A program made the translations under genes and the position numbers. A stretch of DNA of 64,000 bases from Turbatrix aceti. Taxonomy: Eukaryota; Nematoda; Chromadorea; Rhabditida; Panagrolaimidae. The stretch spans positions 9,542,180-9,606,179 of the forward strand of contig OZ017770.1 in the NCBI GenBank assembly GCA_963969345.1. The letters run 5' to 3'. Positions 21,665 through 33,341 of the stretch are shown here, piece by piece. Below the pieces are notes generated by a model. The model was not told the DNA's origin, did not search any database, and saw only the letters and a list, made by a program, of their open reading frames with translations. Each line of letters opens with the position of its first letter. Within the stretch, counting starts at the first letter, position 1.

Positions 21665-23393
21665 CTTTTATTTGTGGTAACATAAAAACAGAAACTTATC
21701 TCGAACACATTGATGAACCAGTAGTTAGAAAGTAAAAAGTCCTATTGAGAGCAAATAGTCACCTTTGAACTCGGGATGTCCGTTGATCACACAATAAAGC
21801 TCTTTAGCGGATATATTCAAGCATCGAGACACAGCGACGTACTCGAAACCTGGCCTGTCGTTGCGCACAGTCTTCAACGATAGAAGCAGGCGTCGTATAT
21901 GTGAACTGGCCTCGTCGTAAATTGAATTCTCCGTGAATGTATAAATGGGCCTAAGAACGGCCTCGGCAAAACAAAGCTCCAAAATAGATTAACAAAAAGC
22001 GACGATGTGAACACGAAAACATAAAATGATGACAATGCACAGCAAAGCAGGCAGTTATGTCTGATCTGCCAAAAAAGTAAAAAGAAGCGTAAACACGTTA
22101 AGATAGGTTGTAGTTCGTAGTGATGATGTCAGTCTACAAACCTCCACGTTCATCAACGATCGCTCCCAGCCAAGCAGGGCAATGAATGCCAACGATTGAA
22201 AAAAAAAGAAGGGAAAAGATCGATCGGTGTGCTCGACAGAACTACTGCACAACGACGATCATACTATGTAGTTACGTGTGTAGTTCGTAGGGATAGTGAG
22301 GCAATATAGATTTTTCAAATTTTTTAGTCTTATCATACGTGTATTTGTTACAGCTTTTTTATAATTCAAGCAGCAATATAGTTTTTTTCCGGGTCTAGCA
22401 TTGTGACCTGTCATATGACTGAATATGACACAGGGCGCGGCTTTCTTTATGCTCTACTTTGCTACGCTGTGTTGTTTAATCCCAGCTCGCGTTTACAAAT
22501 GCCAAAAAATACAAGGCATTTGCATTGCAAAATCATATGCTCATACCAATATGGTATCAACATTTTTTATCATTGTGCAGTTGTCTGTGGCGCACAACGG
22601 TCGATCTTCCCCTCGTTCCTCATTTTTTATCGTTAACTCCTTGCCTCGCTGGGCAACGAGGGATCATTTATGGATCTGGCTTCTTATCAACCGACAAAAA
22701 CACTATCAACACTGCAGCTTACCTTACCCAGTTTACTCGTTGTTTTGCAATTTCCAACGCATCAGACATAACACAAACATTGTCATCATTTGTGTTCAAA
22801 CCATGGTATTTGTCTTATCGATTTTGGCGTCGATCTTTTGCGACCCCATGTTTTGACGGAACATGAATTCATTTATTCGCTCACGGAGAATTCAAATTAC
22901 GTCTAGGCCAGTTTACATATCGCAAACTTGTTTTTTTGTCGAAGACTGTACTCGATAAAAAACGAGGTTCCGAATACATCGCTGTGTTTCAAAGCTTGAA
23001 TATATCCGCTAAGGAGCTTTATTGTATGGTCATCGGGTTTCCAGAGTTCAAAGTTGACTATTTTCGGTTGCAAGCAGCTTTTGCGTCCTAACATCCGGTT
23101 TACCAATTTATACTCGATAAGTTTCAGTTTTTATGTCACCTGAAAGAGAGGTTCACACAAAATGGTAGGTGAAACCATTTGTACACTTCAACAAGCTTTT
23201 GTCTCATCGATTTCGGCGTTGATGCTTTGCCGAAGCCATTTTTGACAGCATTGCTTTGCAGTGTAGTTCACCTCAACTACACCCATTCGTTTTAGAACGT
23301 CTTAGCAGGTCATACTTTTGTGCCAATGATCGTGACGTACAAGCAACAGACGAAAATCCACACTTGCATCATTGAGAAGGGCCCACCTGTCAG
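21665..23393 (-). repeat. Inverted duplication 2, right copy
   Basis: This is the reverse complement of 5540-7240 with scattered differences. It includes repeat R copies at 21665-21990 and 22870-23135 and one terminal repeat of the fold-back element at about 22565-22770. Confidence 0.75.
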
Positions 23394-24279
23394 AAAGCCA
23401 TTTTCTCAGTTCCGGATATTAAAATTTTCACTTGTAAGTTTGCAGTTATTTCCATTTGATCTCGGTTCAAGATTCTGACAAGGCATGGGGGCAGAATGAA
23501 ATCATTCGTTTGTTTTAGTTTCTGCAGGCGGAAAAACTAAATGCTTGCTTTTTTTTTGTATTGCAAGCTCTTCCTTTCTTTTTTTCCACAGTAAGTAAAA
23601 ATGAGCAGCAGCAGGATGCGTAGAAAATACCAGCTGTCTGGGTGTACAACGAGTGACTCAGTCGCTCGCACAACCAGCTGTCAAACAAGACAGCTGGGTT
23701 TTTTCACCGCTTGCACTGCCTAGTTTACGGTAAAATTAGCATTCAAATGTTTATAAGTTTGCTGGATGGAATGTTTGACAGGTTGCAACCATACTATCAG
23801 TGGTCATTAGAGTTCCCGTTCCCCGCGGGGTTACCGAAGAATTTTCCGCGGGGAGCTCCCCGTATTCTCCCCCCCCGCAACGATCTCCTCCCATTGAAAT
23901 TCCCCGTTCTACTCCCCGTGAAGATCTTCTCCCCGAGGGAAACCCTAGTGGTCATCTAGAATTTAGCCACAAGTATCACAGGAAATATGTGTCGGATGAA
24001 AGCATCATTCCTGTAATGAATGCGCAAAAGCGATTTCCGGAAGAAGGATGTACCGACTAAACAGTACACAATTGACATTTGCGACGAACGCTGACATCAA
24101 CGGGACTAGTATGACGAGGACGTTCACCTCACACCACTCAATACAGCTTACGCTACGATCCGAGAATGGAAGTCAACTTTTAAAAAAGGTCAATCGACAG
24201 CAATTAAAGACGTCAAAGTCCGCCAGACCCGCCCTTACGCAAATCAAAAACAACGTTATTTTTATTGGTACTCTTACAT
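23394..24279. other. Gene-free stretch with C-rich block
   Basis: Positions 23815-23945 are rich in CCCCG, including the perfect palindrome CCCCGCGGGG at about 23821, and contrast with AT-rich surroundings. A short imperfect inverted motif (ACAGCTG..CAGCTG) occurs at 23630-23700. I see no gene. Confidence 0.5.
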
Positions 24280-24800
24280 TCAATTCAGTTGATTATGCAC
24301 ATATGTATCTCCGATGGCATAGTTGAGGACACGATCAGCGATGTGGCGTGAGACGACTCTATGATTTCGTGGATCATAGCTTGCGTGTCCTCCTTCAAGG
24401 GGCAATGGATCACCAGAAATCCAGCAAACTTCAAACGCGATTCGAATTCTTCGCGTTTGGGATCGCGGAGCTCCGGGGGAGTCATTGTGCCGAGTTCGCG
24501 GGCTCCGAGAGCAATGATTCGGGCGCCAGAAAAAGCCAATTTCTGATAACATTCATCGTAGTGCGGAGGAACTTCTTCGAACTGAAAAATACAAAACTTT
24601 GTTCAATCGTTGGATAATTTTCAACACTGACCATATCACGAAGAACCTCCGGCGCTCCCTTGACCAAAGCCAAGCAGTGGGGGTCAGGAAATCCAGGCAC
24701 GGTGTAGCTGGCGATAACGCTCATGCGTTTCAGCTGACTCCGAAAAGTGAAAGCGACGCACAGTCTTGAGTGCCGGTGCTTTGAATGATTTCGGCATGAT
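24280..24800 (-). pseudogene. P5A-type ATPase fragment (ATP13A1/CATP-8-like)
   Basis: The minus strand encodes about 125 residues of the nucleotide-binding domain region of a P5A ATPase, the ER transporter family of ATP13A1/Spf1. From about 24775 it reads LKTVRRFHF, then after a one-base frame break QLKRMSVIASY, then LALVKGAPEVLRDM. A 50-bp intron (about 24582-24632, GTCAGT..TTTCAG) follows, then FEEVPPHYDECYQKLAFSGA and SRLKFAGFLVIHCPLKED. Similarity ends at EIIESSH, just where the conserved TGDNP hinge motif should follow. The phosphorylated DKTGT motif and all membrane helices are absent. The frameshift and truncation at both ends mark a dead fragment, though the intron shows it derives from genomic DNA and not from mRNA. 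Confidence 0.75.
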
Positions 24801-24904
24801 CAGTCCAGCGCTTGTACTCAATATGCTGATCAGATTCTAAGATTCAGTAGACGTGGTTTCTTCATCTTACGGGCCATGATAAATATCATAGCACATTTCT
24901 GGTC

Positions 24905-26045
24905 GTTGATGATACGGGAATGTGAAATTTTGAATTCTACGAAGAAAAGGTGGTATACGGAGACGGGGAGGATATCCTACTCTGAACCATTCGTCAAACC
25001 AATCCTGACAAGTGTAGCAGATTGCAAACAAATGGCAACAGTCGGTTTTGTAGACTACGGAACTCTGCGTAGTTATGAAGCGCTTCGACGCCACCATTGA
25101 CAGCGCTGCAGAAAAATGCTGATGAAGTAGCAAAGAATTTGTTCACTTCCGCACTTCGCCATGTTTGCAACGGACTCGAAGCCCTGTCAGGTGCAACAGT
25201 AGCTCTCGCCGCAGCAAACCCCACGCTGCTGGTCGGCTTTCTGACAGGTGGACCCTTCTCAATGAGGCAAGTGTGGATTTTCGTCTGTTGCTTGTACCTG
25301 ACCTGCTAAGACGTTCTAAAACGAATGGGTGTAGTTGAGGTGAACTACACTGCAAAGCAATGCTGTCAAAAATGGCTTCGGCAAAGCATCAACGCCGAAA
25401 TCGATGAGACAAAAGCTTGTTGAAGTGTACATATGGTTTCACCTACCATTTTGTGTGTACCTCTCTTTCAGGTGACATAAAAACTGAAACTTATCGAGTA
25501 TAAATTGGTAAACCGGATGTTAGGACGCAAAAGCTGCTTGCAACCGAAAATAGTCAACTTTGAACTCTGGAAACCCGATGACCATACAATAAAGCTCCTT
25601 AGCGGATATATTCAAGCTTTGAGACACAGCGACGTATTCGGAACCTCGTTTTTTATCGCGTACAGTCTTCGACAAAAAAACAAGTTTCCGATATGTAAAC
25701 TGGCCTCGACGTAATTTGAATTCTCCGTGAGCGAATAAATAAATTCGTGTTCCGTCAAAACATGGGGTCGGAAAAACATCGACGCCAAAATCGATAAGAC
25801 AAATACCATGGTTTGAACACAAATGATGACAATGTTTGTGTTGTGTCTGATGCGTTGGAAATTGCAAAACAACGCGTAAACTGGGTAAGGTAAGCTGCAG
25901 TGTTGATAATGTTTTTGTCGGTTGATAAGAAGCCAGATCCATAAATGATCCCTCGTTGCCCAGCGAGGCAGGGAGGGGACGATAACAAAATGAGGAACGA
26001 GGGAAAGATCGATCGGCGTGCGCCACTGACGATTGCACAACGAGC
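24905..26045 (+). repeat. Direct copy of 5207-6360
   Basis: It matches 5207-6360 in the same orientation with small indels. It keeps the right terminal repeat of the fold-back element (about 25850-26045) but lacks the left one. It contains a repeat R copy at 25470-25790. Confidence 0.8.
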
Positions 26046-26178
26046 TGTTACCTGGGGTTGTAGGGAGGAGGAGAGAGAGGAACAAAATCACAACACATTT
26101 CCCAAATTAGTTTTCCTTTCGTTTTTCAGAAATAATCACGAACCACAGAAATCAAAGTTGAAAGCCTTGTCAGGAAAG

Positions 26179-26340
26179 ATGAGCGACTTTTTCCGACCCG
26201 TATGCCGAGTAAGCAGAAGGCCACAATACGGAGTAAAGAGACGAAGACTTTTAGACGAACACGACAGACAACTTTTAAGATGCAAAGCTTTGAGACGGCA
26301 ACTGCAATCGTTATCAACAGAGGCTGATAAACAGCCCTGA
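26179..26340 (+). CDS. Possible small basic protein
   Basis: A 53-residue frame starts MSDFFRPVCRVSRRPQYGVK and continues Arg-rich with a possible amphipathic helix (DRQLLRCKALRRQLQSL). A CGTTTTTCAG acceptor-like site ends about 50 bases before the ATG. There is no homology I recognise. It may be a remnant within repeated sequence. Confidence 0.3.
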   Translation: MSDFFRPVCRVSRRPQYGVKRRRLLDEHDRQLLRCKALRRQLQSLSTEADKQP

Positions 26341-27129
26341 AAACAAAGTTCTCGTCTGGGAGCAATGCAGCCGTCGAGTTTTCACCCCAGCCGTACTTCC
26401 CCAACGTAACAAAACTGAACGTTCTCGGTAATCAGCTGCTTTTAGTCTACACAACAGCAATTATAAAAACCGCCTAATAAATTGTGCGCCTGATGTTTTC
26501 AAAGTCATCGCCATTGCAGATCCAGGATCGTCGGATTGGAGTCTGGATAGTACGTATGTGCATAATGGCATATGCGAGGTATATGCATTGGATTGACCTC
26601 GCGTGGGACGGCACCGATCCCCTTAGCATCAGTCAGTCTGATCTCGAGCGACCTTTTTCAGCCGAACATTACAAGTGCCCGCTTTCCTCAAAAAGAGCGA
26701 ACCCATCAATGCAGATGTTGCCGGGACTGTGTGACCAATGGTTTTCTTTCAGGTAACATAAAATGGTCACTGACTATCCCAGGGACAGTCGAGCGAGCCC
26801 CGAGCACAAGGCCAAGAAGATGTCCGGTTACGAGGAACGCGAAGCATGCCCCGGCAGCACACAGAATTTCTTCCATCCGAGTTCCGAGTCCAACATCGGC
26901 AGTTTTCTCTCCACTGAAGCGCGTGCGCGTTTTTCGTCAAAAACATACATAAAATAATCGCTTCGAGAGTAACAAAACAAAATCCATGCTGCTTGCAAAA
27001 AAAAGTGGCTTTCATGCGCTTTTCGTGTTCCTTTTGTTATCTCCAGTTTCTTTTTGTTTTTGCTGTTCCGTTTTATTACTTTCAGTTTTTCAGAGGTCAT
27101 CGTCGCCCCAATCATTCTTGGAAGCGGAC
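26341..27129. other. Upstream region of the 551-residue gene
   Basis: Positions 26715-26860 resemble 4600-4700, a dispersed repeat. Positions 26986-27129 are T-rich with acceptor-like sites ending near 27089 and 27097, and could be a leader intron. The frame is open from ATG 26986 and would add a hydrophobic N-terminus, so an alternative start exists. Confidence 0.45.
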
Positions 27130-28961
27130 ATGGATTCTTTGCCGCTTTTCTACCTGGAGTTGGATCTTGACACCGACGATGAACAGCCGGCGCCTGTCAC
27201 CTCAGAATTCCCGAATGAGCCGCAAGATGCCGCAGAGCGCCGTGAATATCCCATGCCCGCATCTGTGCAATCGACGGAGCAGCCGGAGCTTGATGCAGAG
27301 GCAGAGACCGCTGGAAAACACATGGCGGAAGGAAACATCTGGACGGATGACTCGTACAATCATCAGCGGCACGACGAATACATTTACGAGGGTTACAACA
27401 TGGAACTTGCTGAGCATTGGCCTGATCAGCAAGAGCTTATGGCAGAGGCAGAAATTGATCGGATCGAGCGATTAACCATGGGAGATAACATGGCGGAAGG
27501 AAACATCTGGACGGATGACGCGTACAATCGTCAGCACTTTGACTGGGATTACAACATGGACGGTGCCACCGACAACGACCAGCTGGCGCCTGTCGTCGCA
27601 GCTTTCACGGATCAGCTGGAAGACGCTACTGAGAAAATCGAGGATTTTTCTTGGCCCACAGGTGACCTTACTATGCAATGGACCGATTGGCTGGCTCCAA
27701 CGGAAACCATGGATCAATACTTCCAAGCAGAAATGACGGAAGGAGGAGTCTATGCCACCGACGAAGTCCAGATGCCGCCTGCCACCGCTGCATTCACAGA
27801 CACTGTCGGCAAAGTCCAGGAATATTCTTGGCCCACAGGTGACGTTACCGAGAAATCCACCGATCAGCTGGGTCCAGATGCACCGGAAAACATGGATCAA
27901 TACTTCCTGGAAGCAGAAGCGGCGGGAAGAGGAGTCTATGCCACCGACGAAGTCCAGATGCCGCCTGTCACCCCTTCATTCACAGACACTGTCGGCAAAG
28001 TTCAGCAATATTCTTGGCCCACAGATGACGTTACCGAGAAATCCATCGATAATGAGAAGCGTCATGCGCTGAAGAATGACCAGGCAGAGCTCACGGCGAA
28101 ACCCCGAAAAACCCGGAAGCGAAAACAGTTGCCTGGTGTTACCGGGTGTCAGGTTAGTTGTTTTTATGAGTTTGTAGGTAAAATATCATATTTTGGCCTC
28201 AAAAAGTACAAAAATTAAAGACTACCCCTTTTTTTAGGATGTTCCCTTGAAAGCAGGCCTTCTTTCGGTTACTAGCAGTATGACGGATACCGGTCTTACG
28301 TGCAACTCTTACACGGACCCCAATGTCGCCGAAGAAGCCAACGGCAAAGCAACGATTCCCGTGGAACCCGAAGTACGATACCCGGTAGACGATCCATTGG
28401 TTATCAAGGCGGCCACGCGTATTTCATCGTTCGTGGCTGATGAAAACGATCCATCCGCTCAACATCTCTATGGAACAGGTCCAGACACGCTAGAGAAGCT
28501 TGCTTGGTACGATTACATGAAGAAGCAAACTAAGGTTACGACTATCCGCGAGAAGTACGAATCCTATAGCTGGGCATGCGAGCGGGTTTATAAAGAATGC
28601 ATGGCGAAGGTTGCTGCTCTGGCTCACGAATTTGAGCCTGCAACTGAGGATAACTGTGCCAGGACTAGGGCTATTGTCAAGGTTGCTAGTCGGACGATGT
28701 GAGTTTTTTTCATCTCAAGAAACATTTTTTTGCCAAAAAAAGCATTATTTTTTTCAAGTATTTTTTGTGCAAAGAAAATCTTTTTGCAGTAAGAGTCCAA
28801 AATCCACCAACGATATCCAATGTGCCCACCAAAATTCCCAACTGACGAGCTCGATGTCAGCCGGGATTTCCGCCAAAGTCAACCGTTCATCCGTGCTTGG
28901 CGACGTCAATAACTGCGCCCGAATTGCCGGCGACGCTGCAACGCGAAGATTCGCCGTCTAA
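27130..28961 (+). CDS. Hypothetical acidic protein with internal repeats
   Basis: Three exons, 27130-28152, 28238-28698 and 28790-28961, have GTTAGT/TTTTAG and GTGAGT/TTGCAG junctions and give 551 residues. The first 340 residues are acidic and repetitive: NMAEGNIWTDD occurs twice, and a longer unit with GVYATDEVQMPP, FTDTVGKVQ and YSWPT.DVTEKS occurs two to three times. A basic patch (KPRKTRKRKQ) ends exon 1. Exon 2 looks globular and helical (LEKLAWYDYMKKQTKVTT, then YSWACERVYKECMAKVAA). I do not recognise a family. I chose ATG 27130 because the sequence before it is T-rich and acceptor-like. ATG 26986 would add a signal-like hydrophobic segment. The third exon is uncertain: another frame runs open to a stop at about 29031 (ending KFAEEIVAQN). 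Confidence 0.6.
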
Positions 28962-31309
28962 CAAGAAAACTCGCCACGACAAGCCTGCCGTTGTAATCAA
29001 GTTTGCCGAAGAAATTGTGGCGCAGAACTAATTTTTCAGTTTTCAATTTTTGATATGTCAGTCTTACTAAAACCCAGTTTAACACAATTTGTGATGTTTA
29101 CCCGTTAATGAACATGAATTCAGTAAGAAGGTATGAGGTCATTCGTAGACAAGATTTTTGTCGACGTAAAGCTTGTCGAGAATTTGAACGTCACTTGTGG
29201 TAATCTTCTCATTGGCAGCTCAAACGCCGATGATAACAGTTTACGATGAGGTTTCGCCAAATTCAGTAAGAAGGGATGAAAAACATACGTGCCTGTGAAT
29301 GTGATGTTGCGCTCGTACATACTAGCTAATGGGAGATCAAGGTTCAGTGAAAGTGACAACCGATTTGTCATAGCAGACAATTCAGGCGTTCATGTCGACA
29401 AAGCAGGACTAAATTTCTTACCAGGTGTCATAAAACCCTTTTGTTAGATGATGCGGTGGAGTGTGCTACGGTTGAAACCTTTCAGTTCCCTTGACGAACA
29501 TTTGGACATCAGAACCGTCGAAAGCAGAAACACGGACAACAGATATTCATTTGTGGACCGGAATTCAAAGTAATCATTCTTTCAATTTTGCATGATATAA
29601 ACGAAACGCATGCATACATTTCAAACCCAGAAAAAAAAATTTCTAGTCTCCTTAACATAAAAACTAAAGCTTATCTTGTACAAATCGATAGACCAGATGT
29701 TAGAAAGCCAAAGCAGCAAGCAAACACTAGTCAATAACTACATAGTCAATTTTGAACTCTGGATGGCCGATGTCCATATGTACAATAAAGCTCTTTATCG
29801 GATATATCCAAGCTTTGAGACACATCGACCTACCCGAAACCTGGTGCTGTCGTTGTGCATTGTCTTCAACCACAGCACCAGCTCCCAAGTATGTGAACTG
29901 TCTTCGTCGTCATTTGCATTCACCGTGAGCAAAGGAAAAAGCTCCAAAATGTACGTTGAACACAAATAGAATTACTAAAGTTCTATTTGGAAACCAGGCG
30001 ACGGCCAACTTCTTGGCCACGGGCCAGGGGGTCTCGAAAACCGCAGAGCAGCCGCTCGCATTGGCTTGCCAACGGCTCAGGATCGAGCACCGGACAGCAA
30101 TCTTTGTCAACAGAAATTTACTTTTTTTTAGAAGGCATGAAAGTCTGCCCCCACGACCTACAAAAACTTGTCTACACGGCGACCCCAGCAGATGGATGGT
30201 GCGCGCCGGCTCAGGTGGGTATTTTTTTTGCGTTTTTGTTTTTATTAATTTCCTCGCTCTTACGCCTAGTGGCAGCTATGATAAATAAAACTAGAAAAAA
30301 ATGTGATTTTGAATTTTTTTTCATAATATACAAACAATTCGATTTGAGCAGGAATACCATACAACTGTTTTAAAAAAAGTGCATGCAAAAAACTATGTAC
30401 AAAAATTTTTGATTTTCTCATTTTTAAAACGACGAAGTTTGAATTTCGGTTCATTTTAAATATAATTTTCATCGTTTGAATACTTTTTTTTTGGGATTAC
30501 TTATTTTTTTAGGCACAAAGAACAAATGTTCAGTAGTTTAAAATAGGTGTGCGAATGGCATAAAATAAAATGCAATTTTCGTGATTTATTCTATTGATTT
30601 TTAGGCTCGTGGTGTTTTTCATCGTTGGGACACGTCTCATGCATCTCAACTCAAAATTTAGGGACAAACGAATTCAATTCTTCCTTTTGGTGAGTTTACA
30701 AAAGTGGAGATTTTGTTTGTTTTCATGAAAAAATATGTTTTCTTTTTTCAGCCTTTCTACTCGTTTGCGGGCATCTCTAATCTTCCCATGGTCTCGGAAG
30801 AGAACGATGGATGAAACCAGACATCCGTGTTTGCATACCTTCCTGCTTTCAACGACTAGTCTTGTTGTTATTTTTGTCTTTGCCATGTTTGTACAATTGT
30901 TTTTAAATAAAAAAACTGTCAAATTCACAAGTTGTTATAAATACTCAAACTATGAGAACTATGGCGGCTGAAGGATCAGGCGCAGGCAAATAAGGTAATA
31001 AAAATTCTTGCGTTTTTGAAGTCGATAAAAATATAATTTTTGTGACAATGACGCTTCTCAAAGATTCGCAATTATCTAATCGTATTATTTAATATATCGT
31101 AATCTAAAGTTCAAAACTGATTGACTGATCAAGGGGCTACCTCAAAAGCACAACTAACACGTTTATTTAAACAATTCGGTTAAATATTTATGATTGCTGT
31201 ACAAGTTTAGGCCAGTTGTCATTCAAATTGAGCCAAGATTAAAAGAACACCATACAACCAATTTTTATTTACTATACAGTCAATAGACCGTCACTATTTA
31301 TGACCCTAC
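28962..31309. repeat. Repeats and AT-rich DNA, no firm gene
   Basis: Positions 29345-29660 match 10080-10480 and 29655-29960 is a repeat R copy, so the two tracts are paralogous blocks. An exon-like piece at about 30132-30213 sits between TTTTTTTTAG and GTGGGT and reads LQKLVYTATPADGWCAPAQ; its gene is unknown. The remainder is AT-rich with no supportable gene. Confidence 0.5.
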
Positions 31310-31560
31310 TTACATGGCAAGCTTTTCGCCAAAACGTCTTGTGTGGACAGGTTGAGTGCGAATAATCCTAGCGGCGGCATGAAAGTCTGACTGGGAGTGC
31401 CATACATTCAACAGACACCAATTGCGCGTATGCCAACTAGCTAGCCATTTGTGCCGTAATTTTTTGGGAAAAGAGCAGTGCAGCATAACTTCTCCCATAA
31501 TGATGTTTACTTTATTTCTCCGGAATTAGTTTTTCGTTTTGTGGGCATTTGTACTATATT
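31310..31560. repeat. Repeat E, diverged copy
   Basis: It is homologous to 51840-52110: both contain ACAGGTTGA.TGCGA, GCGGCGGCATG, AGACACCAATTGC, CTAGCCATTTGTG and TATTTCTCC-like blocks in the same order. In both places a palindrome-arm repeat (repeat D) lies downstream, so E and D may be parts of one element family. Confidence 0.6.
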
Positions 31561-31699
31561 TACTACTACAAAATATCTACTATTACACTATGTATATAAT
31601 ATGTATAAATTGACTGTCTGTACATATAAATATACATTATTTGATTGAAAGGTTGGTACTATTTTTTGGTATACTACTATTCATTTTGCGCGCGTGGTA

Positions 31700-32120
31700 T
31701 AGGTATATTAGGTTAATAACAGCTCGCGCTCGTGGCAAAAAACAACAACTATACGTACTGTTTTTTCAAAGTTTTAACTTCCCGTCGATTAAGCACATTT
31801 TTGCAAACGTTTTCATGCTTTTCGTGCAACAATTAATTTTGAGCTTTATTATCATATAAGCGTCTAAAGTTTGCCTATTTTTGATCACATTTATGCTGAT
31901 AACAAAAAAAAGTTCAAGGTTGCATATGTGAATTATGCAGGACGTGGTGACGAATTCTTTGCAGAAAAATCACAAAAATTGTTCCCTTTTCCGGAAAAAT
32001 CAGCTGAAAACTGTTTTTCCTCTAAAAAAAGTGCATGCAAAAAAATATCACATCGCTCAAAAGGCTTTTTTTTTGTCCATATAATATGTAGCTTGTTAAA
32101 AAAAGTTATTGAGATAACCC
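31700..32120 (+). repeat. Repeat D, single arm
   Basis: It matches each arm of the fold-back element at 52850-54340: GCACATTTTTGC.AAC, TTGAGCTTTATTA, AAAGTTTGCCTATTTTTGAT and CTGATAACAAAAAAA occur in order. Here only one arm is present. Confidence 0.65.
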
Positions 32121-32748
32121 TAGTCCTCTCTATAAGGATGACTCGCTCAAGTAAATGAACAATTAGTTTATTGTACTCCAAGCAATAAGGGAGGGTACAA
32201 ATAGTTGGGGGTTACAACAATCCGACGTTGGTATCGAGTCGGATCTGCGGGTTGGTAGTGGCAGTGGAGGTGAAGAGCACAGCTGTGGAATTGTGGATGT
32301 AGACGACCCCCTTACCGATCTTCGGGGCTCCTTAAGTATGGCTTCTTTACCAGTAGCCATCGGAGCACTCCCTAGGCGGAGCTAGACAGATCAGGCCCAG
32401 AAGGGCTACTGTTTGCTCGTGGTCGTAAAACTATACAGTTTTACGATCACTGATAACAGTCGTGGTAAGGAGTCGGGTGGCACCAAGCCACTGTTGACAT
32501 GGCCTTTGGGAAAGACCATGTAAACAACAACTGATAAGCTCTTAGAGGGGGAGAAGGGTATATCCGTTACTTTACAATTAAGGATGTGGTTACATCAGTT
32601 ATGTTTTATTTTGCCAATAGAAGACACTCGCTGCGCTTAGATGCCTCATCAATCCGCTCCGCACTCTAGCCGGTATCGGATTCGCTCTGTAAGACATCGT
32701 CAAACAGTCGAAGGAGATGACACTCACGGAGGTCAGGAAGCAACTGCT

Positions 32749-32791
32749 CTACAAGGGCCTCTTCTCGGCATTGGAGAAGAGGCCCTTGTAG
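32749..32791. other. Perfect 18-bp stem hairpin
   Basis: CTACAAGGGCCTCTTCTC, a 7-base spacer, then its exact reverse complement. It is strong enough to form a stem-loop in DNA or RNA. It could be a small-RNA precursor, a terminator-like structure or the scar of a small inverted duplication. The stem is shorter than a typical miRNA precursor. Confidence 0.8.
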
Positions 32792-32825
32792 AACCGATTG
32801 ACTGAACCTTGTTTACGTCACTGAC

Positions 32826-32911
32826 CTTTTCTGCCACAATCTGCGCTTTATCAGCAGGAAGCAATGGACTTCCCATCTTCCGATACACTTCCGATTCCGA
32901 TTTTATGCGAT
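32826..32911 (-). pseudogene. Isolated exon-like fragment
   Basis: The minus-strand segment sits between an acceptor (GTTTCAG) and a donor (GTCAGT). It reads RIKSESEVYRKMGSPLLPAD and then KAQIVAEK in an open frame. The composition is typical of a real exon, but no partner exons were found nearby. The family is unknown and it may be an orphan exon. Confidence 0.35.
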
Positions 32912-33185
32912 CTGAAACATGCGCAAAAGAAGCATACAAAAAGCGGACAAAATTGAGCATCACAACTTGTGTGAATTACTACTTTGCCTACCCATCTATG
33001 TCTCAAAAGTGATTGTCACAGACAAATTCTTTCGCGAAGATTGGACAAAATGTATTCAGATTGTCTGCCCGTGATTCCGATGTGCGTGATACAATCAAAA
33101 CTAGATCACAAAGATTTATTTTTTCCGCATCAACACATTAGAGACAAGGAGTCAACAAAGACAGCTGCCTTAATGAAGCTTACGC

Positions 33186-33341
33186 TTATTTAGAGGTGGC
33201 ATTTTTGGTATTGTTGGCGGTTGTGTCTCCGGAGCCTGGAGCATTTCCGCTGGTTTGTCCGGAATTCTGCTTGGTAGTGGCAGCATGCTCGTCTTCAATG
33301 ATAGCGCCGACGAGGAAGAGTGCGATGAGGGAAAGTGACAT
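33186..33341 (-). CDS. Small secreted peptide, type 2, left copy
   Basis: A 51-residue frame, MSLSLIALFLVGAI then a polar, Thr/Asn/Gly/Ser-rich mature part rich in potential O- and N-glycosylation (NAT, NNT). The N-terminus is a short signal-peptide-like hydrophobic stretch. The ATG follows a TTTTTCAG acceptor by about 30 bases, so a leader exon or trans-splicing is likely. It is paralogous to the type 1 peptide at 35232-35408: the start region and the upstream and downstream flanks are conserved. The function is unknown; secretion is inferred from the N-terminus only. Confidence 0.6.
   Translation of the reverse strand: MSLSLIALFLVGAIIEDEHAATTKQNSGQTSGNAPGSGDTTANNTKNATSK

Larger units (their letters stand above)
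32121..33049. other. Intergenic, hairpin and exon-like piece
   Basis: GC-balanced sequence with no full gene. It contains the perfect hairpin at 32749-32791 and the exon-like segment at 32826-32911. The rest gives only short frames. Confidence 0.45.
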
